DNA from: Apostichopus japonicus
Taxonomy: Eukaryota; Echinodermata; Holothuroidea; Aspidochirotida; Stichopodidae
NCBI RefSeq assembly: GCF_037975245.1
Contig: NC_092568.1
Location: 17,565,001-17,629,000 of the forward strand
Reading direction: 5' to 3'
Length of the DNA stretch: 64,000 nt
The position numbers were made by a program, and so were the translations under genes. The stretch's first letter is position 1; every line of letters starts with the position of its first letter. Positions 12,583 to 22,914 of this stretch are shown here, piece after piece. The notes below the pieces were generated by a model. The model did no database searches, had not been told where the DNA came from, and was given only the letters and a program-made list of their open reading frames with translations.

Positions 12583-12748
12583 GAAAGGAAGGAATGATGT
12601 CGTTATCGATGCAATGTAACGGGGAAAGATATATAGCGCCATCCTTTAGCAGGTTTCCGCTTGGTCGCCTCACGATGGCAAGCGGAAAAGGTTATGTAAT
12701 ATGAGTGTTATCACGAGATATAAATAACGTTTGATTGAAGAAGGGAAT
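12583..12748 (-). repeat. Left inverted arm: truncated, reversed copy of the ncRNA-unit upstream region
   Basis: Read on the minus strand, this matches 14658-14833 over about 165 bases at roughly 80 percent by eye. Shared words include GATGGCGCTATATATC, TTTCCCCGTTAC, GCGACCAAGCG (with small changes) and CGATAACACTCATAT. The match stops just before the position where the PSE-like block would begin, and the 124-nt core is absent on this side. I therefore read it as a broken third copy of the unit in reverse orientation. Confidence 0.7.
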
Positions 12749-14657
12749 CATGGGAGTTATAAACACTTCTTGTAGGTTGCTTGAAAGTGAGAACCGAACT
12801 GTGTCAATCATATTACATTGACCAGTCTTATTTTGCTTTTTATTTTTTTTTGACCAGTCTTGACCTAGGGGATTTTTATTTTATTCCGATGCATTATCCT
12901 GCCTTAACTTTTTGTCATCAAGGATTAGCACCTCAATACTGTTTCTATCTCTGTCTTTGATTTCTAAGATTTTCTGAAATAAAAAATTAAACATCATTAT
13001 TTTTTGTTTTTGTTTTGTAGAGTATGTTATTTAATGGTACACATAATTTTGTCCATTTTTTTCGTGTTGTTTCTTTATTCCCTTCTTTTTCTTACTGGGA
13101 GTGTTCTACTCTGTTAAACCCGAAAGCTTCCTAGAGCATTTTCTTTCGTCAATATGTTGTGCACAAAGCAAACCAATTAATAAATGAAATAAACGTGGAA
13201 ATTAGTTAAGAAACTTCCACAGTTAAAAGAGTATACTGTGAATACGATGATATGAATCTGAACAGTACCATATTAAACAATCATCATATTTGGTGATAGT
13301 GTATATGGTATAGTATATTTTAAGTTGATGTTTGTATTCAAGAAATATTTTGCATATTTCAGATACTTTGTAAAGTTCTACAAAATATGACTTACACAAT
13401 CAAACTAGTCTTCTTAGCCCCCTTCCCATCCCCATAAATTATGAAGTTTTCAACAATATCACTTAAAATGAACACTTTACAGTCATTTTGTTTCAAAATG
13501 TCTCATTATTCAGGCTTAACAGGTAATAATTCACTGCAAAGTGACAAATTAATTCATTCTTTTTATCTCATAAGTTATAGACAAGTCATCTAAAAATATA
13601 TAAAAAAAATAAATTAAATTCAGAAATTTCTTTTCTAAAAAATAATTAAGCAAGAAATGTAAAGTTTTTTGACATTTTCTTTTTTATGTAAGCATCGATT
13701 TTGTACCAGTTGCTGCGAAATGTTAAATAATTGCTTGTTATTTATCATAATTTCTACAAACACTGGAAGTGGTGATCAGTCATTTTTTGTTTTCTTTGTC
13801 ATTTTTTTTTCTTTTTCATCGGGGCAGCGGGAGGTGGGGGTGTTGAAGGGGGAGGGGGAGGAAACATCGGTTATTGGATTCACTTCCAATATGTGGTAAC
13901 CAATAACCATGGACTTTATTGCAGGTTTGACCCAACTGAAGGACTATGTTGGCTTGGTTTAAATATTATCATCCTAATTATGGAAAGAAAAAGAAAATTG
14001 TAAGTCTGTAAACTGCGGCAAAGGAAAATCAGATTCCTCAGAATTAAAAACAGCATAGGGAAAGGTTCTGAAATCTCTTGATTTTCTTACGCTATATAGT
14101 TGGATGTGCTCCACACGGTTGGCTATGAAGCGTACAGACAAAAATTCCAAAAAGCAAAGAAGAAAAAAACAGATTGCTATTTGTTATCATTTGTCAAAAC
14201 GTTAAAATTCGTAAAACGAGAAAACGTAAACACGGAAAAATGAAGTAATATTAGATGGAAAGAGGAGATGAATAATTGTATCTTTAATTCGACATGAATG
14301 CCGTATAAAGTTCATGTTTCCGTGGAAACTCATGATGTTGAAAGCAGCGCAGTTTAGGAAAATGGAGATCCAAGTAATAATATAGAAGTTAATAACAGGG
14401 CTCAACTTTTGTCGCGGGGGTGGGGGAGATGACTGGGGCAACGGCACACAGTATCAGTTTGTGGAATATGTTTGAGAAATAGCAGGCTACTCCCAATACA
14501 TGATCAACAATGCATCAATATCATGCTTTGAAATATTGAACGTAAACAGGCAAATGTAACTGTTCAATATGTTACCTATGCTGGTTATATATTACTTCAT
14601 ATCAAATTCAGATCAGTCGTGACATTTAATTGGGAGGAGATGGATGTAACAAAGTAT
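12749..14657. other. Spacer between inverted arms, no gene seen
   Basis: AT-rich DNA with T-rich tracts and a G-rich tract near 13830-13860. Open frames here are short and unrecognisable. There is no transposase-like frame, so the two arms need not be the ends of a transposon. Confidence 0.4.
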
Positions 14658-14857
14658 TCGACTTCTCCGATCAAACGGTATTTAATATCTCACGATAACA
14701 CTCATATAGTAAAATAACCTCTTCCACTTGTCATCGTGAAGCGACCAAGCGAAAACGTTCAGAAAAGATGGCGCTATATATCTTTCCCCGTTACGATGCA
14801 TCGATAATGACGTCATTCTATTCTTTCATCGCGGATTCATTATATACCTGCTTGGTA

Positions 14858-14903
14858 TGATTCATAGCAGTGCAATAGCACATAGCGTGATGAAATATAT
14901 TTA
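14858..14903 (+). promoter_or_regulatory. PSE-like block and TATA-like box, ncRNA copy 1
   Basis: A 23-base block starting TGATTCATAGCAGTGC at 14858-14880 is identical to 16021-16043. It lies 41-63 bases before the core in both copies, the usual place of a snRNA-type proximal sequence element. AATATATTTA at 14894-14903 is about 18-27 bases before the core and matches AAATATATTAA in copy 2. PSE plus TATA upstream is typical of type 3 RNA polymerase III promoters. The assignment is by position and conservation only. Confidence 0.55.
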
Positions 14904-14920
14904 TTTCACAAACATCTCTC

Positions 14921-15044
14921 GAGGTGAGCCGTGGCCGAGTGGTTTCGTCCTACGAGCCTACAGCGTACGTCTGATAAACCGTCTAGTACTGCCGATCAGG
15001 TGGTCTGGTTTCGCCGCTCGGTTAATCCGACACTCATCTCTTTT
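14921..15044 (+). ncRNA. Candidate Pol III small RNA gene, copy 1
   Basis: The 124-nt core begins GAGGTGAG, and these 8 bases pair fully (one G-T) with CTCATCTC at 15033-15040, directly followed by TTTT at 15041-15044. That gives a closed terminal stem plus a Pol III terminator. TGGCCGAGTGG at 14932-14942 fits a tRNA-type A box. A hairpin TCGG-TTAAT-CCGA lies at 15018-15030, and GCGTAC (14963) can pair with GTAC-T-GC (14986-14992). A good B box is lacking. The core differs from copy 2 at only two bases (15002 and 15022), the second in a hairpin loop, while flanks are far less alike. Size, closing stem, A box and external promoter resemble vault RNAs. A tRNA-derived SINE is the main alternative, but there is no poly(A) tail, and the shared flanks extend well beyond the core. 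Confidence 0.6.
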
Positions 15045-15390
15045 CCCGTTTTTTCCCTTTTTATTTGTTTTCTTTCTATCATTTCCCCTCTCCTTCTTTT
15101 TCAATTTGCGCCTGTTTTGTTTGCGTTTTTCCCCCACTTTCTTTATGCTTTGGTGCACAACACGAAAGTCGTACAAACTTGTAATGAAGTGTTACAACAA
15201 AGCACTGACAGTAAATCAACGCATTATACGACTGGTATTCTACTAAATTCTATTAAAACTTGATACTTATCTTGTGAAAAATTATTTCTAACAGTGTGAA
15301 CATCCATACGACATTAATGTAGTTATTTCAATGAACTGATTCATATTAATTTGATATGTTAATACTTTTGAAGTCAGTTCCAACATGGGC

Positions 15391-15929
15391 CCTACCCCCT
15401 CCAGGCCCCCACCACTGTTTCAAACGGAATTGTGCAGTAAAAATAATGGTCCTTCATCGCCAGAAGTGGTGACACCTCCAATCTTGTTGCTTGAGCACTT
15501 TTCATAAAGGGGAACCGTTTCATAAAAGACAAGCAACCTGAAATGTATGTTCTTCATACGGTGCATAGAGTAACTTGATTTGATGTTTCTTTTCACCTTT
15601 AACTGCTTTTTAGTGGTCATGGGAGATGTGATAATTATGTGAGCTAGGAGTGATATCGGCATACCAATCCATACCGAATCACTATATTCTTAGCAACAAC
15701 CTTCATTCATCTATAATGTACAACCAATTGGAACAATTTCTTTCAAACGTTACTTTCATGACCCTGGCAGTATGAGCATTATGAATATCCTGTTTCTACT
15801 GGAAAAATGTTCGGAACAGGCCATACTGTCGGTACGAGAGCTTTGAAACATGCTGTAAGGTTACAGTATACAGTGATACTAGCATTAAAATTGTCCAACT
15901 TTACGGCATAGGACTCTAAACGATGTTAT
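15391..15929. other. Spacer between the two ncRNA units
   Basis: No gene, no repeat and no promoter element is recognised here. The open frames are short and unlike known proteins. Confidence 0.4.
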
Positions 15930-16020
15930 CGTTTGCGCTGTATGTGTAAAAAGGGATGGCGCTATACATTTTTTGTACACCATACTTCACCACACGTCAT
16001 ATTACGCTTTCTATCAGGGA

Positions 16021-16066
16021 TGATTCATAGCAGTGCAATAGCAAACAGGATGATCAAATATATTAA
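16021..16066 (+). promoter_or_regulatory. PSE-like block and TATA-like box, ncRNA copy 2
   Basis: The same 23-base block as 14858-14880 (no differences) is at 16021-16043, and AAATATATTAA is at 16056-16066. Spacing to the core is the same as in copy 1, although bases between the elements have changed, as expected for a working promoter. Confidence 0.55.
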
Positions 16067-16083
16067 TTTCACTAACATCTTTC

Positions 16084-16207
16084 GAGGTGAGCCGTGGCCG
16101 AGTGGTTTCGTCCTACGAGCCTACAGCGTACGTCTGATAAACCGTCTAGTACTGCCGATCAGGTAGTCTGGTTTCGCCGCTCGGCTAATCCGACACTCAT
16201 CTCTTTT
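16084..16207 (+). ncRNA. Candidate Pol III small RNA gene, copy 2
   Basis: This 124-nt core equals copy 1 except A at 16165 (G in copy 1) and C at 16185 (T in copy 1). The 8-bp closing stem GAGGTGAG/CTCATCTC, the A box TGGCCGAGTGG and the TTTT terminator (16204-16207) are intact. The change at 16185 lies in the loop of TCGG-CTAAT-CCGA. As with copy 1, identity as a vault-like RNA is a guess. Confidence 0.6.
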
Positions 16208-16425
16208 CCTTTTTTTCATCTGTTTTCCTCCTTTAGTAAAGATCTTAGGACATTAGCAATAAATTACATCGTTATATGACTGGTGTTAACAATGCGCTAA
16301 ACTCTTCACACTTATCAGGTGATAAAAAGTTCTAAAATGTGAACACATGTCGTTCATTAAATGGTTTTAAATGAAATGATAAATAGTTATGAGATACTTT
16401 AACATTATTGAAGTCAGCTTTTACC

Positions 16426-17470
16426 TGGCTTTTGAGAATTCGACACTTCTCTCTCTTTCTTGCACGTTTTTGTTTCAGGGACGCCTATGAAGTTGCTTAA
16501 TAAAAGCGGTTTCTAATAATCGGTACGGAGAGTTAAACTCTCCGTCAGCTTTGGAATGTCGTATCTCATTTACATGATAAAATCTTATCACCGATCTCAG
16601 GTATAGACGTTAAAGACGAAGGGAAAAAAAAACCTACCGGCCGCGTTTAATATGCCTACTTTCATTTTGCTTCCGTGGACCCTAAATATATGATAGTGTG
16701 TTTAACCCAAGTTTCGGACTTCGCAGGCAAACAAAACTACACTTTTAAGATGCACAGAAAGTTGTAACGCATCATTAATGCTGCGCGCATAACTCGCCAT
16801 GCATCTTTTCAAGCACCACTTTGATTCCGAGTAGTGTTCGGAATTATGAGAGGTGAGGTCTGGTCTGAGTGTTAGATGTCCTAAAAAACATTCCATTTGT
16901 CGGGCAATTTGTCCCAGTTTTCGTGAACTTTTTAATACTTATCGGGTTCATTGGGATAATCATATATTTTTGACTGGCAAACGTGAACAGCAGCTCCACA
17001 GTCATCGCACAATAATGACGCTCTGGGTATATGTTCAAAATGTGTAATACTATGTTGTAAGTTTTTTAACCTTTGTGCATCCGTTTTAGTTGTCTAACAA
17101 CTGAAGTAACTCGGTTACTATAATTCTTTATCAATTAAAATGGTATACATTTGTATTCATTTTAAGGACATTCTTTGGAACACTGGCTGACTCTGACAAT
17201 TGACACAGGATTTCACGGGTTTTTTTATCAAAATTGTGACGACATTCTCTGCTCCAGCTCCCCAATTTCTGTTCAGTTGACCTCACCTTTAAATAAGGGC
17301 TGTAATTCCGACACAGATGTTATCAGAAACGTTTCAAGAAATTTCACTCAGTGTGAACGAAAACCAAAGAACTATAATACACTTTCCATTGAGTCTCTCT
17401 TTAGAAAATACCACAGTGATTAAATGATCAATAAGAAGATCTATGCATGGCACGTCGGCCGCATACTTCC
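16426..17470. other. Intergenic region upstream of H2A.X
   Basis: Contains the 9-bp hairpin at 16526-16544 and a few short open frames on both strands without family resemblance. No RNA gene is recognised. Confidence 0.4.
16526..16544. repeat. Perfect 9-bp inverted repeat with one-base loop
   Basis: CGGAGAGTTAAACTCTCCG is a 19-base near-palindrome with arms CGGAGAGTT/AACTCTCCG around a single A. It lies between ncRNA copy 2 and the histone gene. It does not match the histone mRNA 3' stem-loop. Confidence 0.6.
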
Positions 17471-17482
17471 GATGTAATTGTT

Positions 17483-17620
17483 ATGCAAATTTGTGAATGA
17501 CGTTAAAAAACGCGCAGGTAACGTTCTTGGCTTGGTTTTGACATAACTGCATCATACACTGTTCACTACAAACATGTATGTTGCATTTTGTGTATTTTTT
17601 TGAAATAATCGCCATATAAG
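17483..17620 (+). promoter_or_regulatory. H2A.X promoter elements
   Basis: An octamer ATGCAAAT is at 17483-17490, a CRE-like half site ATGACGTT at 17497-17504, and TATAAG at 17615-17620, about 75-80 bases before the ATG. Octamer plus TATA is usual for animal histone promoters. Confidence 0.5.
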
Positions 17621-17694
17621 TGCTGAAAAAGAGACCGTATATCTTTGTTTGTGGGTCATTTAAGTAGTTCGTTCATTTTCATCAAATAGAAAAC

Positions 17695-18108
17695 ATGTCT
17701 GGTCGAGGTAAAGGAAGCAAGTCCGGCTCAGTTGCAAAATCGAAGACACGTTCTAATCGGGCAGGCCTACAGTTTCCTGTGGGCAGAGTGCATAGATTTT
17801 TACGTAAAGGAAACTATGCCGAACGGATAGGGGCTGGTGCACCGGTCTACCTGGCAGCCGTCTTGGAATACCTCACTGCAGAAATATTGGAATTGGCGGG
17901 AAATGCAGCCAGAGATAACAAGAAAGCTCGTGTGATTCCACGTCACTTACAGTTGGCCATACGAAATGACGAAGAACTAAATAAGCTTCTTCAAGGAGTT
18001 ACTATTGCCCAAGGAGGGGTGTTGCCGAATATCCAGGCCATGCTGCTCAAGAAAAAGACGGGTGGAAAAATGAGCTCGAGTTCAAATGCAGTATCCCAAG
18101 AATATTAA
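17695..18108 (+). CDS. H2AX: Histone H2A.X
   Basis: A single uninterrupted frame of 137 residues encodes a core nucleosomal H2A. The N-tail is [11 protein letters not shown]. The histone fold runs from about residue 25 to 100 and includes [20 protein letters not shown]. The acidic patch residues E58, E63, E66, D92, E93 and E94 are present. The C-terminus ends SQEY, with Ser134 in the SQ(E/D)-aromatic/hydrophobic motif that is phosphorylated by PI3K-like kinases (ATM/ATR/DNA-PK) at DNA breaks. This identifies H2A.X rather than bulk H2A. After NIQAMLL the usual Pro is a Lys (residue 119). The gene has no introns and no other histone gene is within the window, so it is a lone copy and not part of the tandem histone cluster. 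Confidence 0.97.
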   Translation: MSGRGKGSKSGSVAKSKTRSNRAGLQFPVGRVHRFLRKGNYAERIGAGAPVYLAAVLEYLTAEILELAGNAARDNKKARVIPRHLQLAIRNDEELNKLLQGVTIAQGGVLPNIQAMLLKKKTGGKMSSSSNAVSQEY

Positions 18109-18265
18109 AAACATCTTTCTTCTTGTCAACGTACATTTATTTCTCAAAATTCCGTTTGAACTGAACATATTATTTTCCACTGGAAGAGCTTTGCAAATGA
18201 CTTGGGTTTTCGTTTTGGGACCTTTTTCAATTTCTCGGAGGTAAGGAGACGACATATGTTAAACT

Positions 18266-18271
18266 ATTAAA
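18266..18271 (+). promoter_or_regulatory. Candidate polyadenylation signal of H2A.X
   Basis: ATTAAA lies 158 bases after the stop. I see no histone-type 3' stem-loop in the flank, which would suggest a polyadenylated, replication-independent mRNA. The signal itself is weak evidence. Confidence 0.35.
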
Positions 18272-21200
18272 AAGGAGCATCCAGTTGAACATTCAAACAT
18301 TTTACTTTTGTGATTCGTAGTGATAAAACCATGTATTTAAACAAAGTCTGGATTTGGAGCGAGAGGCGCTAGTCCTATTAGGCCTACTGAATATGATTTC
18401 GTGTGCACCATACTTTCGTCCGTATGCAGACTTCGCCGAAAGATCTTTAGATGTGGATGTGACCAGATTCTGCCTTGTGTGACTTGTCTTGAAAAGTATC
18501 ACTGTATTACTTCACCATTGAGATTTCAGAGAGTACATCCAGGCGTACAAAACAAATTGGCAAATGTTCATGAAACATGAATGTAGGCTAGCCTACTTCC
18601 AAAATCGTTATCCTAAGTCAGATTCAATTTTCGGCGTCAAAATAATCGCACGGATGGCCCCAAAGATGTTTTAGCTCTAATTTAGAATCAGGCTACACCT
18701 CATACATTGTTTACATGTATGTGACAGTGACAAGGTTAGGGTCACAAGGTTAGGGTCAATAAACACCTCTATACTTCCGGTCACTGATTCCAAATTAGTA
18801 CCCAATGTTTGTGTGGCCACACAAACGTTGGCAAGTATGGAATTATCTTTTTACCCATTTTAAGAACAATGATGTAAAAACCTGTTTCATATCATTTATG
18901 GATATTTACCTATAGCCTACCACACAACCAACTAGCACGATATGTACTCCTAGCCTAGTAACGAATTGTACCATGCCGAGTGTCATAAAACGATGAGTTG
19001 ATAAATTCTATAAAGACATGCATGCTGGAAATACCCATAATGTCGACATCGTTTATTTTTGGAAGTTCCCATTCCGTTTTGCAAAAACTCAGGGACAGTA
19101 TTATTTAACTGCCATTTAAGGGTTAATTAACAGTCTCAGCTTGTCAGGTGAAAGTGTTTATGTGTTCCAGCATTTTGTATGGTATGCCTGCCTAGTAATG
19201 TTAGAATATTACTTCTTTATTTCATTGGCTCGTTTGGGAAACTTTTGTAACCGTCACAAGTTATGTTATGAAGAGTGTGTAATTAAAATGTTCATTGCAG
19301 TGTAAATATGTTCACGTGACAAAATTTTCTAGTTCTTTCTTTCTTTCTAATTGAATATAGGCGACTGTGCAGGTTTGAATACACATATGGTGCGCGATTA
19401 AAAGCCTCAGACAAGACCTATACGGGTAGACATTTAGTTGCAGTTCTTGATCTAACGCCAACAAATGTAATATTCTAGCATGAAACAAAAGCAATTTAGT
19501 TGTATTTTGCAGCACATTATTTTCATTTTTTTCTTCAAATCACAGCCAAACATTTGATTTCCATGTATTATGTATTGGTATAGTAGACCTACTTAACATA
19601 AGTATCGCTAAACTGATTTGTCAAGCTTTCAGTATACTCACTGTACGATAAGAATAAACTGAATTCATTTCTGTTAAGATTCAATGAACAGGTGGAATCA
19701 TACCAGCAGTCATTCGTATTGCGTCTTTCTTGTTGTTATTTTATTAAAGCTATTCATTATCCTTTTAAACAAGTTTAATCATGCAAGTCGTGCGCTGGTG
19801 GTGGTGGGGGGGGGGGGGGTGTGATGCCTCCATCGTCAGTCGGGAAAAAACATCGTGTTTTTTTCTCAAAATAATTAATCACCACAGCCTAGCGTTTAGA
19901 CCTAATTTATTAAACGTGCCTCAAAGTGCACCATGTTACTTTCAAACTTAGATTTGACTTATATGAGGAGGGCCTTCAGACCATTCAACGACCCGACAGC
20001 TATAAGGCCCGGCTTCGTAAAAGTTGTTGTCCGCCGAGAGGGCCGTGCTTAAATGTTCATGTAAACATCACTTTAAGGTTCCCCACCCCCCCCCCCCCCA
20101 AATCAAAGTGATATGTCCTCCTAGGCTCCAACCTCTCAAAACTGTGTCCAACAATTTAAATCCTGTTAATTATTAACTTTCTCCACCTTTCACAAGGATT
20201 AACTTTCTCCACTTTCCTCTGTTGCTCATTGATATATGAACATGAGAATGACGTTTAGGGGGCGCTAGACAATTAAACTTGCCGCTTCAGAAAAGTGTCG
20301 TTTTGTTATCAAGAAAGTGACTTTTTGCTGAGGAATTAAGAAAGGGACGATTTAGTCGGAAACTTAACGAACGGAACAAAAAACCCATTTTGTCGGAACG
20401 TTTGGAGTGAGTTCGTATTTTGCATCCTCAAATCAAAGTCACAGGTATGTCCCACTGCCCTTCGAAATTTATGTTACCCCCAGCCCAGCCCACTCCATAG
20501 ATCGAACCCTCTTTCGCCACCTCTGTCTAGCAGGTCGGAGTTATTACACTTTTCATCGATCTACTATATTGACCTATAATGGTCGTTGTCTGCGAAATTA
20601 ACCGGCATGCGATTTTTATTCATAATATGTCATCCCTAAGTCAAACTTGTATCTTTCTGGACGTTTAAGCTGGATTTGTTCTTGACCGGCAAACAGGACG
20701 AGAGAAAATAGGGGCTGGGAAATTTTCACGCGGCAAACAATAAACATGTCTGGAATTCAATTTAGTATATATACTTAAGTAGGTTTGTGAGGCCCAGAGT
20801 CATACACTCAAAGCATGTTCGCGCTGAAGGGGATGGGAGATGGGGGATGGGGGGGGGGGCTGTTAAAATTCCGAGACTAGTTGAGATCCTGAGCACCCCG
20901 AACCCAACGCGATTCCAGCTTCGGGTCCATATGGCAAGCCGGTTTTAACATTTGTACCTCTCCATTCTACTATTCTTATAAGTAGCGTGTCTCCATGAAG
21001 AAAGTAACTGATGAATAGTTTAGTTGAGAGTTCCTTCATAGAGGTAAAGGAACTCTAGTTCTTAACACAGCGCCACCGTTTAGCACTTAGTATATGCACG
21101 TTCGACACTTTATACGCTAAGGGACTTTTAACTGTCCAAATAATTAAGCGGTTAATCGCCCAACCTGAACCACTTTTGGGGGGTATCTGGGGCTGGGACA

Positions 21201-22616
21201 AGTGGCGTGGCAAGAAGCGGTGCAGCAATGTTAGTGGGTACCCAAAGGAGAGTCCGTATTCGTCCAAGCCCAGTCATGGTTTAGGCTTGGGTGAGCATTT
21301 TTGTGTATTTGGCACCTCCAGACGCCCGGATATGGCACTCTCGGGCTTCTTTCTGCTAAGGGTCGGGATTTCTTTTGAATTCCCATTGTGTTGGGTATCG
21401 GGAGGGATTTGCATATATCATTTCAGTTCATGTCTTTTCTCGGTACTTGGAACGCCGCTATCCGGGGTCTTTTTTTTTTAGATAAGTACAGCATACCCTA
21501 TTTTGTCATTTGATCGATGCTATCCGATTTGGCCAGTAATTTCAGAGAATTTGGCAGATGAAGCCACTAGCAACCTGGTAAGATCTTAAGTGGGTGAACA
21601 ATAGATCGATTTTGAGACCGATTGGCGTTTTTGAGACTGACTGTAGGAACTAGCCGAGCAACGTTTTAATAATTAAACCAACAAAGTGACAATTTGCTGT
21701 CTTACAGCTGTATATACAGACGCTTAGAAAATATTTCCAATTGTTTACACTGCTTTTGCTGGGAGTATAGGAGTGCTGCATTATCAGATAGTTCTTGGCT
21801 TTGCTAGATATTTTGAAGTACATAAGTACATACCAGAAAGAGGAATTATTCTAATGTTACCGTGTGGATTGTTATGTCCCAGATCCTTAGTTGGTCCAGG
21901 GAGGCGAAGCCCCCAGAAGCTGCAATGTTTCTTGTTCTCTCGTAGCGAGGTTAAGGCCCGAAACTTCATGTCAGAGAGAGCAGCTAAGTTTCTCTGGATT
22001 TTTGGAGTTCTGGTTGGGGAACTTTTCGCTTTTCAGATGTCTACTTTAAGCTAAAAATACATTTGTGAGAACAATTCAATTTCATTGAAATGTATTTGAA
22101 AGCTCATTTGATTTTACATCTAAACACTGAAACCACTGCCTCAGTTAGTTACATAGTTATTCTGGAGTACCGTAAGTGGTTGAGAAACAGTATGGTTTGG
22201 GGAATTGCAAAGAAAATTTCCAATATATTCAAATATCCACCCAATAGCGCCACCACCGCAAGTGGAAGAGAATGACAAAATTCGAACACTAGCGCTAGAA
22301 AACATCTTGGCTAAAACGGCTTGCCATAGCTTGAAGGGTGTGCAACAAAGGAATCTTTATTCATCATTTGCGGGGGATCCCCATTGGTTGCTACATACGC
22401 TACATAAGGCCATTGTACCTGTGTACTTACTCCCTTTGTGAACCACGTATTAACTTTCTTTGTGTCTCTCACATGCTCATTACTTGTCAAATTACACATA
22501 ACAGACATAACGTAGCGCAGAGAGACCCATAAAAATACTTTTTATGAGGAAAAACATCTTGTTTTGTTAGCTTGTTGGTTTTTGTAATGACATAATCTCA
22601 ACTTTTTGTTAGGGTA
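18272..22616. other. Intergenic DNA between H2A.X and the FoxN region
   Basis: No gene is recognised. It holds a 14-base duplication ACAAGGTTAGGGTC near 18729-18757, a run of 14 G at 19806-19819, a run of 14 C at 20086-20099, a duplicated TTAACTTTCTCCAC near 20175-20211 and G-rich tracts near 20830-20860. The 21.2-22.1 kb part is richer in CG and has frames of 90-100 codons, but none resembles a known protein. Confidence 0.4.
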
Positions 22617-22914
22617 TCACAATCATATGGTGTGCCTTCTGCTGACAGATCTCTCGCTGATCTGGGTAGGTGCACAGCAGACATGCGATCGAGTCGAGTG
22701 GATTCTGATAGAAACGAAAACCTAAAGCAGACGGAATTTGTGCATGTGCTGAGCACAAATCGACGAGGAGGGTTGAGAGAAAGGAAAGGTGACTGGACCG
22801 AGCACGGGATCGGATAGTCTACAAAAGACACGGCGTGGACGTAAAGATAAAGAAGATTCCGTAGGACCGTAGTCTAGTCTTTTGTGCTTAATTCTTGCCC
22901 CCACGTTTAAATAC
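22617..22914 (+). other. CpG-rich block ending in a donor site, possible 5' exon of the FoxN gene
   Basis: This roughly 300-base stretch is clearly richer in CpG than its surroundings and ends in AATAC followed by GTAAGT at 22915, a strong splice donor. It could be a promoter with a non-coding first exon. A 61-codon frame from 22632 is not recognised. Linking it to the FoxN coding exon 31 kb away is only an inference from strand and the lack of another gene. Confidence 0.3.

Larger units (their letters stand above)
14658..15390 (+). repeat. Direct-repeat unit, copy 1 (carries the 124-nt ncRNA core)
   Basis: The stretch from GATGGCGCTATA at 14767 to GAAGTCAG at about 15370 matches 15955-16415 in order: GATGGCGCTATA, the PSE-like block, the TATA-like box, the core, a pyrimidine-rich tract, ACGACTGGT, CTTATC-GGTGA-like words and GAAGTCAG. 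The flanks differ by many substitutions and indels; about 8 of 40 bases differ just upstream of the core. This is an old duplication whose core has been kept. Confidence 0.7.
15930..16425 (+). repeat. Direct-repeat unit, copy 2
   Basis: The second copy of the unit at 14658-15390 is shorter because the pyrimidine-rich tract after the core is reduced. GATGGCGCTATA is at 15955-15966 and the homology fades after GAAGTCAG near 16415. The offset between the cores is 1163 bases. Confidence 0.7.

Noticed and set aside
12583..14833. DNA transposon bounded by the 165-bp inverted arms
   Set aside because: The right arm belongs to a longer unit that is directly duplicated at 15.9 kb, no target duplication is evident, and no transposase frame lies between the arms.
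14857..15263. Overlapping open frames (110-129 codons) across the first ncRNA core, with similar frames across the second
   Set aside because: Their shared protein sequence comes entirely from the conserved 124-nt core, two frames are open at once, and the tails differ. The structure, terminator and promoter layout favour an RNA gene.
16853..17423. Small frames upstream of H2A.X on both strands
   Set aside because: Short, mutually overlapping, no motif and no second histone gene such as H2B.
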